From NCBI RefSeq assembly GCF_013362815.1, contig NZ_JABFVK010000015.1, positions 273,949 through 337,948 of the forward strand: a DNA stretch of 64,000 nt, given 5' to 3'. Shown here in pieces: positions 36,054-44,416 of this stretch; the first letter of the stretch is position 1, and each line of letters begins with the position of its first letter. Under the pieces are notes generated by a model that made no database searches, was not told the origin of the DNA, and saw only the letters and a program-made list of their open reading frames with translations. This DNA comes from Hamadaea sp. GTDB taxonomy: Bacteria > Actinomycetota > Actinomycetes > Mycobacteriales > Micromonosporaceae. Position numbers and translations under genes: made by a program.

Positions 36054-38555
36054 CTATGGCGCGGTCTGGATCGGGTCCTCTGGTACGCAGAACGGCGGGC
36101 AGAGCCAGGTCGTCACGCCGTCGTTGCGACCTGGTGGCTTGGTCGGGCCGCCGGGACCACCCGGACCACCGCCGCCACCCGCGCTGATCTGCAGCGTGAC
36201 GTTGCTGCCCTTGCTCGTCGAGCCGTCGGGGCTGGTGCCTGCCACAGTGCCGGCCGGGCAGGCCGACGGGACCGGCTTCTTGTCGACGTCGACCGTGAAG
36301 CCCTTGCCCTTCAGAATCGACGTCGCCTCAGGCACGGACTTGCAGGTCACACTGGGGATGCTGACCTTCGTACCGAAGGCGATCTTGGAGCTCGGCTTGT
36401 CGAACTGGATCGACGGCTTGCCCTTCATGGCGTCCTTGAGCGTGTACGTCACCGCCGGGTTCACCACTTCTTTGTGCGGATCCTTGCCACCGAGATTGCC
36501 CCGGCTGACGTTGTTGTGAATGTAATCCGGGTCGGCCACGATGCCGGCGACCGAGAGCTGCTTGGTGGTGATCATGAACGACGCGGTGCGCTCGTCGTCG
36601 GTGGTCCCGGTCTTGCCGGCGATCGGCTTGCCGACGATGCCGTGAGTCGTCCGGGCGGTGCCGTCCTGGCACTTGCCCCACAGCGAGTCGTCGCCCACCG
36701 GGCACCGCGCGGCATCGATCGCCGCCCGCGCCACGTCCACCTTGACCCGCTGCTCACATCGGGGGTTCGCGACGTCGAGGCTCGTCCCGTTGTGGTCGAT
36801 GATCGCCTCGACCGGGATCGGCTGGCAGTACTTGCCGTCCGCGGCCAGCGTCGCGAGCGCGTTGGCCATCTCCATCGGCGTGTTCTCGGTGACGCCGAGA
36901 GTGAACGCGCCCCAGGCGTCCGGGTGCGCCGCGTAGTAGGCGTCGTCGCAGCACTTCGTCGCGTTGCCCCGGAACGTCAACCCGAGTTCCTTGGCTGCGG
37001 CGACCGCCTTCTCCGGCCCGACCTTCTGGATCAAGGCGGCGAAGTAGGTGTTCACCGAGCGGCCGAAGCCCGACCACATGTTGCGTACGCCGTTCATCCA
37101 GCTCGGGTTTGCGTTGACCGGGCACCAGTACCCGCCGCAGCTGGCCGGGCCGGACGCCACCGGGTACTTCGAGATGAACGGGCTGACGGCGTTGATCGTG
37201 TAGTCGAGTGGGTAGCCGTTCTCCAACGCCGCGACCATGGTGAAGAACTTGAAGGTCGAACCGAACTGGTACCCGTACTGCTCGCCGCTCATCAGCGGGT
37301 TCACCGTGTTCGGATAGGTGCCCCGGATGCCCCGCTTCGACTTCACCGGGTCGGTCGACAGGCCGTTCTTCGGGTTGGTCACGTCGTCGATCTTGAAGTT
37401 GCGGTTCACCGCCATCGAGCGGACCTTGCCCGTGCCGGGCTCGACCGAAACGACCATCAGCGCGTGCTTCTTACCGGTCGCCAGGTACTTCTCGACGTTT
37501 TTCTTCGAGGCCTGCTGAGTGTTCACGTCCAGCGAAGAAATGATCTTGTAGCCGCCGGTCTTCAGCGCCCGCTCGCGCTCGTAGGAGTTCGCCCCGAACG
37601 CCGGCTCGTTCATCCACCAGCGCTGCAGGAAGTCGCAGAAGAACCCGGCGCTGACGACCAGCGTCGCCGTGCAGCCGTTGGGGGCCGGCTTGCCGGTGAT
37701 CTTCAGGTCGATCGCCTTCGCCTGGGTCGCCTGCTGAGCCGAGATCGCCCCGATCTCGAGCATCTGGTCGATGACCCAGTCCCGCCGGTTCTTGCCGTTC
37801 GTGTACGCCGTCTCGTCGGTGGAGCCGTCGTCCATCACCGGGTTGTAGTTGCTCGGCGACTTGACGAGGCCGGCCAGGAACGCAGCCTCCTCGATCGTCA
37901 GGTCCTTGGGCTCCTTGCCGAAGTACACCTGCGACGCGGCATAGATCCCGTACGCGTGGTTGCCGAAGTACGCGATGTTGAGGTAGCCCTCGAGGATCTG
38001 GTCCTTGGTCAGCTTCTTCTCGATCGCCAGCGAGTACTTCACCTCGCGGAGCTTCCGGGCGTTCGTGTCGACCGCCGCGTCGAGGACGTCGTTCGGGTTG
38101 TTCGCGGCATAGGTGATCGACAACCGGACGTACTGCATGGTCAGCGTGGACGCGCCCTGGGTGGTCTCCCCCGAGTTCTTGTTCGCGACGAACGCCCGGG
38201 CGATGCCCTTGACGTCGACCCCGTTGTGCTCGTAGAACTTGTGGTCCTCGGCGGCGATCATCGCCTGCTGCATCACTTTGGGAATCTCGTCCAAGGGGAT
38301 GTCCTGACGGTTCTCGTCATAGATCGAGGCCAGCAGCGTCTTGCCGTCGTTCGCATAGATCTTGCTCATCTGCGGCGACCGCTTCACGGTCAGCTCCGTG
38401 GGCAGATCGGCGAACGCCTGCGCGCCCGTCTTGGCCGCCAAGCCCGACATCGCGATCGCCGGGAACGCCGCCGCCGCTACCACCACGCCCGCGAGCACAC
38501 CGCAGATCAGTAGCGACAACACATTCGCGAACACGTTGTGATCGCTCTTACGCAT
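36054..38555 (-). CDS. ponA2: Class A penicillin-binding protein with PASTA domain (PonA2-like)
   Basis: Bifunctional peptidoglycan synthase outside the membrane. The 833-residue protein has an N-terminal membrane anchor (about 10-35), a GT51 transglycosylase domain with catalytic Glu103 in EDHKFYEHNG and GASTLTMQYVR, a transpeptidase domain with Ser433-x-x-Lys436 (STFK), SVN and KTGTT, and one C-terminal PASTA domain, ending in a Gly/Pro-rich tail. Corresponds to Rv3682. Divergent from whiB4 across a 481-bp gap, as in mycobacteria. Confidence 0.95.
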   Translation of the reverse strand: MRKSDHNVFANVLSLLICGVLAGVVVAAAAFPAIAMSGLAAKTGAQAFADLPTELTVKRSPQMSKIYANDGKTLLASIYDENRQDIPLDEIPKVMQQAMIAAEDHKFYEHNGVDVKGIARAFVANKNSGETTQGASTLTMQYVRLSITYAANNPNDVLDAAVDTNARKLREVKYSLAIEKKLTKDQILEGYLNIAYFGNHAYGIYAASQVYFGKEPKDLTIEEAAFLAGLVKSPSNYNPVMDDGSTDETAYTNGKNRRDWVIDQMLEIGAISAQQATQAKAIDLKITGKPAPNGCTATLVVSAGFFCDFLQRWWMNEPAFGANSYERERALKTGGYKIISSLDVNTQQASKKNVEKYLATGKKHALMVVSVEPGTGKVRSMAVNRNFKIDDVTNPKNGLSTDPVKSKRGIRGTYPNTVNPLMSGEQYGYQFGSTFKFFTMVAALENGYPLDYTINAVSPFISKYPVASGPASCGGYWCPVNANPSWMNGVRNMWSGFGRSVNTYFAALIQKVGPEKAVAAAKELGLTFRGNATKCCDDAYYAAHPDAWGAFTLGVTENTPMEMANALATLAADGKYCQPIPVEAIIDHNGTSLDVANPRCEQRVKVDVARAAIDAARCPVGDDSLWGKCQDGTARTTHGIVGKPIAGKTGTTDDERTASFMITTKQLSVAGIVADPDYIHNNVSRGNLGGKDPHKEVVNPAVTYTLKDAMKGKPSIQFDKPSSKIAFGTKVSIPSVTCKSVPEATSILKGKGFTVDVDKKPVPSACPAGTVAGTSPDGSTSKGSNVTLQISAGGGGGPGGPGGPTKPPGRNDGVTTWLCPPFCVPEDPIQTAP

Positions 38556-38873
38556 CCGGCTTCACCGCCTGGGGGTCTAGGCCGGGGGAAACGGGGTATC
38601 CCCTCCGGTCGGCTCAGTGTACGAGTAGCGGCGGTACGCCGCTGCTCAGCTCGGGACGGCTCGGCTTGGGAGGGCCGAAACGCGACACCGATCCGTCGTT
38701 GCTTCGTTGGTCATGACGCACGACCCCCGGTGTGCGGTTGCCCACCCCAAGGCAACGTCACCCGGTTCCCTCTTGGGGGGATCGGGACCCGTCCCAGCCG
38801 AAGAAGATCCACATATGGCACGCCGGAGCGAAGCGCGCAGAAAAATCCTTTTGAGGCGATTTTGCCGACAACA

Positions 38874-38903
38874 TTGCGTAATCGCCTGACTACGGAGCAT
38901 GAT
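38874..38903 (+). promoter_or_regulatory. Candidate promoter for whiB4
   Basis: TTGCGT (38874-38879) and CATGAT (38898-38903) are 18 nt apart in an unusually AT-rich patch, about 130 nt before the whiB4 start. The rest of the 481-bp ponA2-whiB4 gap (38556-39036) shows no supported gene or strong hairpin. Confidence 0.3.
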
Positions 38904-39036
38904 GGTCCGGCGAGCAATGCCGCCCGTCGAGGGGTTAGACGGGGAGGAGGTCTGCGTTCGCCTGCCCTGCGCGGGGCAGGAGAGCGTCGGGACACCCCAC
39001 GGGCGGCCAGGGGGAACGCAAGGGGGGACGTGGAGC

Positions 39037-39327
39037 ATGAATTCCGACTGGCCCAGCATGGCTGCATGCCGGAACGGGGACCCGGACGCACTGTTCGTCC
39101 AGGGTGCGGAACAGAACGTAGCGAAGCGCATTTGCCGGGGCTGCCCGGTGCGGTACGAGTGCCTGGCAGACGCACTCGACAACCGCATCGAGTTCGGCGT
39201 CTGGGGCGGGATGACCGAGCGTGAGCGGCGAGCCCTGCTCCGCCGCCACCCTCAGGTGATCAGCTGGCGCCGCACGTTCGAAACCGCGCTGAAGGAACAG
39301 ACCACCAGGCAACTGGTCACAGCCTGA
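39037..39327 (+). CDS. whiB4: WhiB-family iron-sulphur regulator (WhiB4-like)
   Basis: Small redox-sensitive transcription factor of 96 residues. The four cluster ligands are Cys11, Cys33, Cys36 and Cys42 (C-x21-C-x2-C-x5-C), followed by the family turn GVWGGMTERERR and a basic C-terminal helix. Assigned to WhiB4 because it lies between the ArsA pair/ponA2 and a metallophosphoesterase, as Rv3681c does. ATG 39037 is preceded by AGGGGGG 9 nt upstream; a longer upstream frame is not supported. Confidence 0.93.
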   Translation: MNSDWPSMAACRNGDPDALFVQGAEQNVAKRICRGCPVRYECLADALDNRIEFGVWGGMTERERRALLRRHPQVISWRRTFETALKEQTTRQLVTA

Positions 39328-39332
39328 CAAAG

Positions 39333-39380
39333 AACCGGCGGCGGGGGCCCATCTGGCAAAGCCCCCACCGCCGGTTTTTT
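39333..39380 (+). terminator. Rho-independent terminator of whiB4
   Basis: AACCGGCGGCGGGGGC (39333-39348) pairs with GCCCCCACCGCCGGTT (39361-39376), with one unpaired base, and is followed by TTTTTT. Stop codon is 6 nt upstream. It is the clearest classical terminator in the window. Confidence 0.92.
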
Positions 39381-39405
39381 GCTGCCCTTTTCTCCTGTCT
39401 TATTT

Positions 39406-39488
39406 GCGCGATCATGAACTTTCGGGCGTGATCGCCCGGCGCGTCGTGTCTCTAGCGCCCTGATCGATTCCCCGACGGACTGATCGAC
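39406..39488. repeat. Dispersed intergenic repeat, family A, copy 3 (reverse orientation)
   Basis: Starts GCGCGATCATGAACTTTC, the reverse complement of the family end, followed by GGCGCGTCGTGTC and two TGATCGA motifs. It lies between the whiB4 terminator and the convergent yqeY-like gene. Confidence 0.78.
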
Positions 39489-39494
39489 TTCCGC

Positions 39495-39950
39495 TCAGAG
39501 GCCGAGCTGGCGCTTCACCTCAGCACTCACCCGCGAGCCGTCGGCCTTGTCACCCACAGCGGCGCGGGCCGCCTTCATCGCAGGCCCCATCGCGCCCGGC
39601 CCGGAGAAATCGCCACCGGCGAGCGCGGTCGTCACGGCCGCGGTCAGCTCGTCGTCCGTGAGTTGCTGCGGCAGGTACGCCATGAGCACAGCCTCTTCGG
39701 CCTTCTCCGCGGCGGCCTGCTCCGGGCGACCGGCGTTGGCGAACGCCTCCGACGCCTCGGCGCGCTTCTTCGCCTCCTTGGTCAGCACCGTCAGCACTTC
39801 GCTGTCGGTCAGCTCCTTCTTGACCTTCCCAGCGACCTCGGCGTTGCCGATGGCGGCCAGCGCCATCCGCAGGGTCCGGGTGACGGTCTCGTCACGGGCC
39901 TTCATGGCGTTCCGCATGTCCGCCGTCAGGCGGTCCTTCAGCGTGCTCAC
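39495..39950 (-). CDS. GatB/YqeY domain protein
   Basis: 151-residue cytoplasmic protein of the YqeY family, related to the tail domain of the GatB amidotransferase subunit; its free-standing role is not established. Start region STLKDRLTADMRNAMKARD and the block YLPQQLTDDEL are characteristic. GTG 39950 chosen because it gives this standard N-terminus; the open frame upstream overlaps the divergent phosphoesterase gene. Confidence 0.92.
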   Translation of the reverse strand: MSTLKDRLTADMRNAMKARDETVTRTLRMALAAIGNAEVAGKVKKELTDSEVLTVLTKEAKKRAEASEAFANAGRPEQAAAEKAEEAVLMAYLPQQLTDDELTAAVTTALAGGDFSGPGAMGPAMKAARAAVGDKADGSRVSAEVKRQLGL

Positions 39951-39975
39951 GATCGAAGAAACTACGCTAACGGGC

Positions 39976-40875
39976 ATGGGTTCGCTCGGGAAAATCGCTG
40001 CCGGCGTCGTCGTGGCGGGCGCGGCCACCTTCGCGTACGCGTCGCTGGTCGAACGCAACAGGTTCACACTGCGCCGATTCGAGGTGCCGGTGCTCGCCCC
40101 GGAGGCGGAGCCGCTGCGCATCCTGCACCTGTCGGACCTGCACATGACGCCAGGCCAGACACGAAAGCAGCGCTGGGTGGCCCAGCTCGCCGGGCTGGAC
40201 CCCGACCTGGTGATCGTCACCGGCGACAACATGGCCCACCCCGGCGTACTGCCGACGCTCAGCCAGGCGCTCGAACCGCTCCTGGCGTACCCGGGCGCCT
40301 TCGTCTTCGGCTCGAACGACTACTCCGGCCCGGTCTGGAAGAGCCCGTTCAGCTACTTCGGCCACGATCCCGAGGTCGACGGCGGTGAAACCTACCGCCA
40401 TGGGGCCGAGCTTCCGCACGAGGAACTGCGAGCGCTGTTCACCTCGGCCGGCTGGAGCGACCTCAACAACGCCCGCGACTCGATCAAAGCCGGCGGACGC
40501 GTCGTCGACCTCGTCGGCGTGGACGACCCGCACATCGATCGCGACGACTACCCCGGCTTTCGGCGTACGCCGGAGGCAGCGCTCGCCATCGGGGTCAGCC
40601 ACACGCCGGAGCCCCGCGTACTCGACGAGATGGCCGCCGACGGGTGCGACCTCCTCCTCGCCGGGCACACCCACGGCGGCCAGGTACGCGTACCCGGCGT
40701 AGGAGCCTTGGTGACCAACTGCGGCCTGGACCGGAGCATGGCCCGTGGCCTGCACCGCTGGCTCGGCACCGACGCGTGGCTGCACGTCAGCGCGGGCCTC
40801 GGTACGCACCCGACCGCACCGGTGCGATTCGCCTGCCTCCCCGAGGCGTCGATCCTCACCCTGATCCCGCGCTGA
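39976..40875 (+). CDS. Metallophosphoesterase, membrane-anchored
   Basis: Calcineurin-like phosphoesterase of 299 residues. After one N-terminal membrane helix (about 5-22) come the metal motifs HLSDLHM, VTGDN, GSND, and GHTHGG near the C-terminus. Corresponds to Rv3683 at the end of the conserved locus. Substrate unknown. ATG 39976; the gene starts 25 nt from the divergent yqeY-like start. Confidence 0.92.
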   Translation: MGSLGKIAAGVVVAGAATFAYASLVERNRFTLRRFEVPVLAPEAEPLRILHLSDLHMTPGQTRKQRWVAQLAGLDPDLVIVTGDNMAHPGVLPTLSQALEPLLAYPGAFVFGSNDYSGPVWKSPFSYFGHDPEVDGGETYRHGAELPHEELRALFTSAGWSDLNNARDSIKAGGRVVDLVGVDDPHIDRDDYPGFRRTPEAALAIGVSHTPEPRVLDEMAADGCDLLLAGHTHGGQVRVPGVGALVTNCGLDRSMARGLHRWLGTDAWLHVSAGLGTHPTAPVRFACLPEASILTLIPR

Positions 40876-40904
40876 CCCGCCCAACGGCTCGCCGGATACC
40901 CGGT

Positions 40905-40933
40905 TTGGCGGGGGCCAGAGCGTCCGCTACTAT
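40905..40933 (+). promoter_or_regulatory. Promoter of tRNA-Pro
   Basis: TTGGCG (40905-40910), a 17-nt spacer, and TACTAT (40928-40933), close to sigma-70-type consensus. The -10 ends 14 nt before the mature tRNA. Confidence 0.7.
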
Positions 40934-40947
40934 TTCCGAGTTGCCAT

Positions 40948-41024
<77 letters not shown>

Positions 41025-41026
41025 TG

Positions 41027-41054
41027 TCAGGGCCGCTCTTACGAGCGGCCCTGA
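41027..41054 (+). terminator. Hairpin terminator after tRNA-Pro
   Basis: TCAGGGCCGCTC (41027-41038) and GAGCGGCCCTGA (41043-41054) pair perfectly around a 4-nt loop, 2 nt after the tRNA, followed by GTCGTTT. Confidence 0.85.
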
Positions 41055-41161
41055 GTCGTTTCCAGGCCTCGGACGGGGCGATGGCGATGACGGCCGCCGC
41101 GATCTGCTGGTCTCGCCAGACGCCGAAGTAGGCATCATACGAGGGCTCGTCGACGAGTTTC

Positions 41162-41180
41162 TTAGGCTAGCCTAACTCCA
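41162..41180 (+). promoter_or_regulatory. Candidate iron box (DtxR/IdeR-type)
   Basis: TTAGGCTAGCCTAACTCCA matches 15 of 19 positions of the DtxR/IdeR-type TTAGGTTAGCCTAACCTAA and contains a perfect TTAGGCTAGCCTAA palindrome. It ends at the A of an ATG (41180). Iron control of the downstream gene is inference. Confidence 0.4.
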
Positions 41181-41305
41181 TGTTGACGATTGCTCGCCGG
41201 TCGGCCACTCCGTCGTTCGACAGGATCGGCGAGGCGGGAGAAGCTCGTCTCCTCGGAGAGGCGTACGGGACGAGCGGCTGGCTATCGAGGACAAGGAATG
41301 ACTGA
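41180..41305 (+). CDS. Possible 41-residue small protein or leader upstream of DUF3159 gene
   Basis: ATG 41180 opens a 41-codon frame that ends by overlapping the DUF3159 start (ATG 41298; stop TGA 41303-41305). The peptide is basic and unremarkable, with no family seen. The overlap could couple translation, and the ATG directly abuts the iron-box-like palindrome. No ribosome site is visible, so it would have to be leaderless or may not be translated. Confidence 0.25.
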   Translation: MLTIARRSATPSFDRIGEAGEARLLGEAYGTSGWLSRTRND

Positions 41306-41978
41306 CCCTGGGAACCGGCAAGACTCGCTGCATACCGTCCTCGGCGGCTACCGCGGTGCGGTGGACGCGACGGTCGGGCCGTTGGCGTACGTGGCGGGTT
41401 ATCTGGCTGGTGGCAAGTCGATCGCGGGGGGTGCCGTCGCGGCCGGAGTGGCGACCGTCGGCATCGGCCTGTGGCGCTGGCGGCGCGGCGGGAAGCTCAC
41501 TGCGGTCCTCCTAGGCGCTCTCGGCGTCGGCGTCGCCGCGACCATCGCGCTCTACACCGGCCGGAGCTCGGACTTCTTTCTGGCCCGGCTGGCCAGCAAC
41601 GTCGTCAGCGCACTCGCCTGGGCGGTGAGCATCGTCGCCCGATGGCCGTTGCTCGGCGTCGTCGTGGGCGCTGCCCTCGGGCAGAAGACGCGCTGGCGCA
41701 AGGATCCGTGGTTGCTGCGCGGCTACCAACGGGCCAGCTGGATCTGGGTCGGGCAATATGCCGTTCGCATCGCCGTCTTCACGCCGCTCTGGCTCGCCGA
41801 CCAGACCACCGCACTCGGACTGGCTCAGGCCGCGCTGACCTGGCCGCTCGTCGCCGCCTGCTTGGGGTTGAGCTGGCTGGTGCTGCGCAAGGCGCTGCCC
41901 GAGGCACATCCGGGGATACGCCATCCCGTCACCGCGGAGTCGTTGACCGAGACGCCGGATCCCGATCGGGTCGGTTGA
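41298..41978 (+). CDS. DUF3159 membrane protein
   Basis: 226-residue integral membrane protein with about six hydrophobic segments, an N-terminal LGGYRGAVDATVGPLAYV stretch and a loop with QKTRWRKDPWLLRGYQRASWIW-type residues typical of DUF3159. Function unknown. ATG 41298 with GAGG 7 nt upstream. It follows a candidate iron box at 41162, and a family A repeat follows its stop. Confidence 0.85.
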   Translation: MTDPGNRQDSLHTVLGGYRGAVDATVGPLAYVAGYLAGGKSIAGGAVAAGVATVGIGLWRWRRGGKLTAVLLGALGVGVAATIALYTGRSSDFFLARLASNVVSALAWAVSIVARWPLLGVVVGAALGQKTRWRKDPWLLRGYQRASWIWVGQYAVRIAVFTPLWLADQTTALGLAQAALTWPLVAACLGLSWLVLRKALPEAHPGIRHPVTAESLTETPDPDRVG

Positions 41979-41985
41979 CCGGCGA

Positions 41986-42073
41986 AGTCGATCATCTAGT
42001 CGCGGAGTCGATCAGGGAGCTAGGCACACGACACGCCGGTGGATCATGCCCGAGAGTTCATGATCGCGCGGAA
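41986..42073. repeat. Dispersed intergenic repeat, family A, copy 4
   Basis: AGTCGATCAT, AGTCGATCAGGG, GCACACGACACGCCG, GGATCATGCCCGA and AGTTCATGATCGCGCGGAAG in family order, between convergent DUF3159 and DUF4239 genes. Confidence 0.82.
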
Positions 42074-42108
42074 GGCGGAAGGCGGAAGGCGGAGGGCGGA
42101 GGGCGGAA
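42074..42108. repeat. Tandem repeat, 5 x 7 bp
   Basis: Five units GGCGGA(A/G) directly after the family A repeat; the following 70 bp up to the DUF4239 stop stay G-rich and irregular, with no feature. Confidence 0.85.
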
Positions 42109-42177
42109 AGGCGGCGGGCGGAGGGCGTGAAGCGCGGGGCCGCGCGGAAAATGCGGGCGAGCTGCGAGGAAGGCGGG

Positions 42178-42987
42178 TCAGCCGGACAGTTGGGCGAACC
42201 GCGCCAAAGCGAACCGGAACGCGTCAGGTTCGATGCGCTCTCCCCGGGCGAACGGGTATTCGAGCTGGTAGACGGCGTACAACAGCAAAACGACCATGAC
42301 CGTGAGCCCGACGGTGAAGATGATCTGGGCGCCGAGCCCGGCGATGTCGAACAGGTACGCGAAAGCGATGGTCAACAGCCCGCCGCCCACGAGCAGGAAC
42401 CACATCACGAGCGGCAGTCCGCGAGTGCTGGCGGTCGCGCGGGCCGAGCGCGCGTCGGAGGCAGTGGTGACCGCGGTCATCGCGGCTTCGTAGGAGTCGA
42501 CGGTGGCGTCGGAGGCCTCGGCGTCGGGCGCGGTGCCGCGGACCGCTTCGCGGAGCCGGTCGAGAGTGTTCCAACCCTTGAGCGGGACCGACTCGTGGTG
42601 TTGCATCGCCGGCCACTCGTCGCGGATGACCTGCTCGGTGTACGAGCGGGCGAGGAGCTGGATCTCCGAGCGGGCCGGGTCCGGAAGATTCTCGGCGTAC
42701 GCGTAGACGTCGACGAGCGCAGTGGCCTCGGTGAACGAGTCTTCCCGAGCCGCGCCCATCTGATCCCAGACGGCGATGACGACGAACGCCAGCACGATGG
42801 CGTAGAGGACGCCGACGACCGCGAAAACCATGCCGATCGCGTCGACGTAGCCCTCGTGGCGTTCCCGCGCGGCGTCGGTGAACCGCTGGACGACGATGAC
42901 GATGCCGGCCGCGACGAGTGCCGTGACGACGGCGACCAGGATGCCCCCGAAGATCAGTCCCACGTAGACCAGAACGTCCTCCGTCAC
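42178..42987 (-). CDS. DUF4239 membrane protein
   Basis: 269 residues. Two membrane helices near the N-terminus, the second with FAVVGVLYAIVLAFVVIAVW, a soluble segment with helical residues (about 80-195) and two C-terminal membrane helices, the DUF4239 (bestrophin-like) layout. Function unknown; ion channel activity is only suggested by fold-level resemblance. Starts 20-30 nt from the divergent beta-propeller gene, so the two promoters overlap. Confidence 0.83.
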   Translation of the reverse strand: MTEDVLVYVGLIFGGILVAVVTALVAAGIVIVVQRFTDAARERHEGYVDAIGMVFAVVGVLYAIVLAFVVIAVWDQMGAAREDSFTEATALVDVYAYAENLPDPARSEIQLLARSYTEQVIRDEWPAMQHHESVPLKGWNTLDRLREAVRGTAPDAEASDATVDSYEAAMTAVTTASDARSARATASTRGLPLVMWFLLVGGGLLTIAFAYLFDIAGLGAQIIFTVGLTVMVVLLLYAVYQLEYPFARGERIEPDAFRFALARFAQLSG

Positions 42988-43007
42988 GCCTCGTAACGGG
43001 CGGCGTT

Positions 43008-44234
43008 GTGCTGGTTATGCGGGTGATCGCGTACGCCGCGGCCGGGGTGATCCCGCTGGTCGGCCTGGCCGCCATGGCGGCTGCCGGACCCGAGGCGGCC
43101 GAGTGCGCCGCGGTTCAGGTACGCACTGCGGCCACCGGAACCTCTACATTGGTCACAGTCAGTGACCGAGGCGTACCGATGTCGATCCGCGTCCTCCCCC
43201 GGCGGATCAACGCGATCGGCCGTGACGACGACAACCAGCTGTACGGAATCGCACAGCCCGTAGGCGCACGGGCACAATTCGTGCGCATCTCCGAGGATGG
43301 CCGGCTTACTGTTCTCGGCGTCGCGCAGGGCCTCGGCGACGTCTTCGTCGGCACCGCGCACGCCGGATCGCTGCTGCTCCTCAGTGGCAACAGCCTGGTC
43401 ACGGTGCGTATCGCGGGTCTCGTGCGGGCCGCGCCGGTGCCGCTGAGCGTACCGGTGTCGATCGGCGACTGGGCCTTCGACGCCGGACGCGGCGCGCTCC
43501 TCGCCCTCTCCACCCACTCTGACCGGCCAGCACTTATAGCCGTCGATCCCAAGCTGGGCACCGTCACGACGCTCGGCTTCCCCGCCAGGCTCCCCCGGGG
43601 CAGCTACGGTGGGATCTGGCTCGACCACGGAGCGCTGTTCGCGCTCCACAACGAATCCGGTGCGACCTACCGCGTACCGCTCGACGGCCACGCGGCCACG
43701 CTGGTCGCGGCGGGCGCACCAGTCACGGCTGTCGATGCCGCCAGCTGCGCGGCGCTTCCGGCTCCGCCCGCGAGTCCCTCGCCGTCGCTTTCTCCAGTGG
43801 TACGCCCAACGCAGAGCCCGAGTCCGGTGACCCCGTCGGACTCTCCTTCGCCGGCACCTTCCCCGATTCCGCCGACCTCGCCGCCACCCGCCAGCCCGTC
43901 GGTGATCGTGGTCGTTCCGCCGAAGCCGCCCCGAGTCGTACCACCGCCGCGGGTTCGGCGGCCGCACCTTCATCCGCCTCAAGCGGCAGCTCCACCGGCA
44001 CTTCCGCCGGTCCCACCGCCCGCGCCGCCTCGGCCGGTCCCGCCGCCTCGGCCGCCGAAGGTTGTCGTGCCGCCGCTGCCGGTGGCCACCACGCCGCAGC
44101 GAGTGAGCCCGATCGTCGCGAACGGCAAGGCCCACGCTCAGGATCGCGAACGGTCACGCCGTCGGGTGGCGGTGGCCGCCGCGGTCATGACGCTCGGCGC
44201 GGTACTGGCCCGATCCCGGACGCGCACCCGCTGA
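43008..44234 (+). CDS. Secreted beta-propeller-like protein on a proline-rich stalk
   Basis: Unnamed surface protein of 408 residues. A signal peptide (about 4-30) precedes a domain of about 220 residues with repeated NAIGRDDDNQLYGI/GSLLLLSG/ALLALS-type strands, resembling DUF6923 or other beta-propeller-like repeats. A stalk of about 110 residues is almost wholly Pro, Ser, Val and Lys (SPSPSLSP, PPPRPPKVVVPP). It ends in a weak hydrophobic helix (AVAAAVMTLGAVLA) and RSRTRTR, which could anchor it; no LPxTG. GTG 43008 or ATG 43017 start. Probably displayed outside the cell; ligand unknown. Confidence 0.72.
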   Translation: MLVMRVIAYAAAGVIPLVGLAAMAAAGPEAAECAAVQVRTAATGTSTLVTVSDRGVPMSIRVLPRRINAIGRDDDNQLYGIAQPVGARAQFVRISEDGRLTVLGVAQGLGDVFVGTAHAGSLLLLSGNSLVTVRIAGLVRAAPVPLSVPVSIGDWAFDAGRGALLALSTHSDRPALIAVDPKLGTVTTLGFPARLPRGSYGGIWLDHGALFALHNESGATYRVPLDGHAATLVAAGAPVTAVDAASCAALPAPPASPSPSLSPVVRPTQSPSPVTPSDSPSPAPSPIPPTSPPPASPSVIVVVPPKPPRVVPPPRVRRPHLHPPQAAAPPALPPVPPPAPPRPVPPPRPPKVVVPPLPVATTPQRVSPIVANGKAHAQDRERSRRRVAVAAAVMTLGAVLARSRTRTR

Positions 44235-44308
44235 CTCCAAGCGTCGGGCCGTCGAAACCCGTGCCGGCCCGATGCCGCTACTGCGGTCGCTCGGCCCACG
44301 CGAACCGG

Positions 44309-44407
44309 AGTCGATCACCTGCTAATGGAGTTGATCACCCGGCAACCGGAACGGCGACCTGCAGAAACGCCGTCGATCACCCCGATTAGTTCATGATCGC
44401 GCGGAAA
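44309..44407. repeat. Dispersed intergenic repeat, family A, copy 5 (diverged)
   Basis: AGTCGATCACC, AGTTGATCACCC, then a diverged middle, GTCGATCACCCCGATTAG and TTCATGATCGCGCGGAAAG. It lies between the convergent beta-propeller and GGDEF genes. Confidence 0.75.
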
Positions 44408-44416
44408 GGGGGTGGG

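Noticed and set aside
41055..41165. Minus-strand stretch that reads like protein (YFGVWRDQQ...)
   Set aside because: An in-frame stop lies just upstream, no start codon exists, and the other end runs into the tRNA. At most a remnant.
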